Shown here piece after piece: positions 59,801 through 64,000 of a stretch of DNA of 64,000 bases (positions within the stretch are counted from its first letter, which is position 1; each line of letters opens with the position of its first letter). The notes below the pieces were generated by a model. The model worked only from the letters and a program-made list of their open reading frames with translations. It was not told the DNA's origin and did not search any database. The DNA is taken from positions 1-64,000 of the forward strand of contig JBLDXI010000028.1 of the NCBI GenBank assembly GCA_047495785.1, read 5' to 3'. The stretch comes from Lepidodermella squamata. Taxonomy: Eukaryota; Gastrotricha. The translations under genes and the position numbers were made by a program.

Positions 59801-62800
59801 TGGTTACTAGTCTTTTCTGCTTTTCTGCTGCTCATCTGCAAACCAATTGTTGTAGGTATTGGTATATTCAAGCAATCTGTAACTGCATGATCAATCGACA
59901 CAGTTGACGTGCCCTTGCTGCCAAACCCAAAACAGTAGGTAGATTGAAAGTCGTAATAACGGCAGCATTTATGATCAAGAAATGGCGGCAGCGACGACGT
60001 GACCAGTGATAGAGAGACGGAGAAAATGCGTATTCAGCACAGATTATGAGTATAGCTGAATAAATCATCATTTTAATTGAATATTCATTCATTCAATAAC
60101 TGTTGAACCAATCACATTCCGCATGCGCTAAAACTAACCTAATATTGTACGCAGTTATTCAATTTAATAAAAATGAATCGACACTCTTTATTGGTGTTGG
60201 TGTGTGGGTGGGCGGGGCTTGTTGTTGTTTTAAACTGTACAGTTTTGATTGCATTACTCGGATTGCATTATACGATCAGGATGATGATGATGAAAAGTGC
60301 CGATGGTGTCAACGGCGGCGGCGACGACGTGATTGAGCGACGAGGCGCGCCTCAGGTGCGCTGAATAATTGACGCGCGAATTGCCGATTAATTGGCGCGC
60401 GTGCTTTTTTGCCATCAGCAAAGTTCATAGTTGGTATTGCGCCCGGCGGCTTCTTACCTTGCTGTATAAAGAGAAACCCGCATCAACTATTCATGAGGAT
60501 GATGATAACTAGCCATCCACCGCATGTCCACCACCACCACCACCAGGAATTAAATGCAGCTGAACGAATATATATGTATGTGTGTGAATCGATGATGCGA
60601 CCAGCGTTTTCGAACTGCAACTCGAATGTAGGTATAGCATGAATTAAAGATGAGCGCGGCGGAATAAGAAGCAGCGGTCGACAAGAAGACGACGACGGCA
60701 GCAGCAGCAGCAGCAACAGCTACAAGACAAGACTGCTATTACCGATAGGCAAACATTGTCGCGCGGGCGCACGCCTAGAAGCAATAGTAGAAGACATCAT
60801 GGTAGTAGTAGTAGTAGTAGTAGCGTTAAGGCGGGGTGGTGGTGGTGGCCTTTTGTCGGCGAGCAATTACTACTTCTAGGTACGTACAACTAAATATATA
60901 AGACGAAGATGATGATGATGTGTACCCCACCCCGCCCCTACCCGCCTGCTATTTCTTTTGTTTTTGTTTTGCAGTGTGCGCGTGTTTTTATTGCATTACT
61001 AGGCCGAACATCGAGGCGACGACACCAGCGCGTCGCAGGGCGTTCGTTCACCTGTTGGCCGCCGCCGCCGCAAGCGATCACTCACATCGAAGCGCGGCGC
61101 ATATCTAATGAATTCGAGCCGCGCGGCTTGTTATCATCATAATCTGTATTATAGGTATTATTGCAGGCATGCGACGAATTTCGAAGCGCGCGGCTCATGT
61201 ATACGCGGATCGATCAGTAGTTGACATGAGACTGCGATGGCACATGCAGCCGTGGCGGATTATTGGCGTTTTGTAAGAAGCAATAACACCGTGTCATAGC
61301 GCGCATTGACTCGCTGATGAGAGCGAGCGAGCGAGCTAGCGGGTGAGTGAGTGAGCCTTTGCGGCTCCGTCGACCAAGCCAGCGCTCGAGTCGATTACAC
61401 TCTCGCTTGCACAACAAGCCAATCCCGTATCAACTTCAAGTTCAACTTCTTCTCGTTCTTATTCGACGTTCGTATAACCTGTATAGTTTAAGCCTGATTA
61501 GCCGCCCTTTGCCGAGAGATGTACCGCCGCCGCTGCCGCCGCTGGTGAGTGAGTTGCCCGCTGCCCCCGTCTTTTTTCGCCTTCTTCCCTTTTTACAAAT
61601 ACGGTGACGTTGCTACTACTATCTACTATCATGTTGTAGGTTGTAGGCTAGGCTAAGCTAGGCTAGGCTAGGGGCAGGTGAGCAAGTAAGTACGCTCGTG
61701 AATGGCTCGCTCACATGTGAATCGGCGGGCGCATCTGAATAAACAGACAGACAAACGGCACAGGGCGTTCGTTGATGCCTTCTTCTTACTTTCTTTGCCG
61801 CTGCTGCTGCTGCTTCTGCTATGACCATATCATACCATACTACTTCGATTCATGTGAATAACTAGCGGGTTTTTACACTGGGCTGGGCAACTTGTCATCG
61901 CACTGCTGCATTCATTTTCATTCAACAATTTCTTATTATTATCATTATTGTACTGCATGCCTTTATGTGAACAGCAGCAGCAGCAATTTACGACGAGGAT
62001 CGAAAACGTGAAAGAGACGTCTCGCCCCCTTTTCACCGGCGCCCTTTTCTTAGTGTTCGGCCATCGAGGCGCGTCTGTCCCCATTGATGCGCTTGCTTTC
62101 ATTTCGCGATCACCACCTAGTTTCTGTATTTATTCGACGCCTAGATCACTTGACCAGTAGCTCCTAGTGTTACACCAAGGCACACCTGCTTGCTGCTGAA
62201 CGAGATCGTCTTCGAATCGTCTCTTCGCGGCGATGATGTCTGTCGATAGTCGACGCAGTGCATCGCAGCGTGTCTATACAAGACACATAGTAGTAGTCGC
62301 GGTAGGAAGTAGTAGTAGCCGAAGCGGTAACATACATCAACAAACAACACAGCAATGCTCTATTAGTGTATAATATTTTCGTATAGTACCTGAGATGCGC
62401 GCGCAATATATGAAAGGCAAACATTGTGTGTTCGGAATGGCATCGGCTGCTACTACTACAACTGCTACTACTACTACCTACTCCCAATCCAAAGATCCAC
62501 CCACCCCTACCTGTGCTTGTGCTCGTGTGTGTGTGTGTCTACGCAATCGCGAGTCGGCAAACTTTCCGACATCAACATCAGCCGGGGAACTGCTGGGACG
62601 ATGACGGACGCGCTGTTGTGGTGGGCTAGGTAGGCAATGCCTGGCTGGCTGGCTGCTGGTGGTAGTTGCCTACCTTGTGTAATGTATAGCAAACACACAT
62701 ACCGACTGCCGCTCCTGCCTCTCTCTCTCTGTGCTCTTCCTTATTTTGGTAATACAATAATATAATAAATAGTAGTAGCAGACAAGCTAAGCGATGGCAT

Positions 62801-64000
62801 GTATAATATTACCGGCGCGTGTTTGATTACTTATTACTACTACGACTACTACTACTGGTTGGCTGGCTGGTACGAAGACGGCAGAATGAATCCGCAGCGC
62901 CTTCGGTTCGTTGCCATCATCCATCCATCAATCCCGAACTGACTGACTGACTTACGCCGCCGCTGCCGCACACGTAGCAGCTTCTCCTTCTTCTTCTTCG
63001 ACGACGACGAAGACCAAGACATAGACTATAGGTATATACCGGGCGTGTTTATGCGTGCCGTATGCTCTTAAGCCATCATCAGCCAGCCAGCCAGCCAGCA
63101 ACCGCCCAAGTCATTGCCTTTTTACCTATATATTTAGTACCATGGGCACTTACTACTACTACTATTACTGGTGCTTCTTTATTGCTGCTGCTGCTGCTAC
63201 GGGTGTAACATGACGCGGCAACGGCTATTCTTCGTTGTTTTGTTGTTGTATTGTGCGCGTGTTGTTGTTGCTTAGGGCGCGGCGCATCAGCATCAGCATC
63301 ATTTATTCTATGTAGAGATCGTACATGCGAGAACGCGCGCGCTCGCCTCGCTGCATCAGTCAGTCAGTCACGGCCTGACGGCTACGAGTGAACGAGCGAG
63401 CGAGCGAGCGATTTCGAACCGCAACCACCACCACCAGCATCGCCGAATCGCCAATCGCACACACACACATGTGTATTGCTGCGATCGCGGTTTATTACCA
63501 ACGTAACACCAGAACCCGGCCGCATTACACACCGTTATGCCACCACAACCACCGAAGATGCGTCTGAGCCTCTGCTCGGAGCAGATCATCATCATCATCA
63601 TCATCCCCATCACCCATCACCATCGCCATCATCATCATCGGCGTGGTGGTTGGTGATAGTAGAACCATGTGTGTGTGTGTGTGTGTGTGTGGTTGAACAC
63701 ACCAGCAGCCATTGCCTGCTTGGTTCGGAATTCGTTCCGAATAGTATTACGAATTGCTATAATATTACGATCAGCCTGGCGCATCACATCCTATGCCTGC
63801 CTGTGATGAGAAGCGGAGCCTGGGCGCGAAAAGACGCACGCCATCATGCCCGAGATCGTTATTACTTATTTACGAGCAACAGCCGGGGCGGGGCGAGCGG
63901 GCGATTACACCCGCTTGATTATTACCGCTTGCTCTCTCTCTCTCTCTCTCTCGTTCGCTCACTGATGGATGCTCCGGTGAGGTACCCACCACCGTAAATC
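56846..64000. other. Microsatellite-rich region upstream of the MTCL1-type gene
   Basis: No supported gene. A TATATATATATAAG stretch lies just upstream of the ATG (near 56855-56868). Simple repeats: (GTA)n near 57235-57256 and 60801-60823, (CTG)n near 57439-57458 and 61801-61815, GGCTA units at 61646-61672, (CAT)n near 63584-63606, (GT)n at 63668-63691 and (CT)n at 63932-63952. Open frames here are built from these repeats. It may hold untranslated 5' exons and the promoter. Confidence 0.5.

Noticed and set aside
60103-60364. Hydrophobic small ORF (LLVLVCGWAGLVVVLNCTV) as a membrane peptide gene
   Set aside because: It lies in microsatellite-rich non-coding DNA and has no conserved context; a chance GT-rich translation is more likely.
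63476-63997. 173-codon His/Ser/Val-rich frame
   Set aside because: Built from (CAT)n, (GT)n and (CT)n simple repeats; no non-repeat coding signal.

Overview
This is a 64 kb piece of an invertebrate animal genome. Genes for a RasGRF-type exchange factor, mitochondrial ribosomal protein mS26 and an MTCL1/SOGA-type microtubule protein are split by many short GT-AG introns, mostly about 50-500 bp. Codon use is ordinary nuclear. The animal phylum cannot be fixed from the sequence. No CRISPR array, operon, bacterial-type or organellar feature is present.

Layout. (1) 1-15,964: a giant almost perfect palindrome with two 7.29 kb arms around a 1.35 kb unique spacer. Each arm carries the same multi-exon gene, reconstructed here as a MULE/NOF-like DDE transposase followed by a Cys-His-Asp protease-like module and a C-terminal PHD finger. 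Each arm also holds three tRNA-like sequences and a terminal cluster of small palindromes. (2) 16,481-18,228: a four-exon gene for a probably mitochondrial, membrane-anchored P-loop ATPase, plus strand. (3) 18.3-24.06 kb: repeats, namely two foldback elements, a 1.17 kb element with 31-bp perfect terminal inverted repeats, and a 5'-truncated non-LTR retrotransposon plus two antisense 3' fragments of its family. (4) 24,092-38,574, minus strand: a RasGRF orthologue rebuilt as 32 phase-consistent coding exons (1,611 aa), with a repeat-bearing 6.3 kb first intron. (5) 41,509-42,487, minus strand: mS26 in two exons. (6) 43.2-43.9 kb: a decayed CR1-like reverse transcriptase. (7) 44,684-46,052, plus strand: an uncharacterised small gene with two possible 3' ends. 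(8) 47,050-56,836, minus strand: an MTCL1/SOGA orthologue in 13 coding exons (2,502 aa). (9) 56.85-64 kb: microsatellite-rich DNA upstream of MTCL1 without a recognisable gene.

The host genes are unrelated single-copy functions: Ras/Rho signalling, mitochondrial translation and microtubule organisation. They do not form a pathway. The most unusual object is the palindromic element. Its arms differ at only three places that I found, so it is either very young or kept homogeneous by gene conversion. Exon joins below were derived by reading frame, splice signals and remembered family conservation; no transcript or database search was available.
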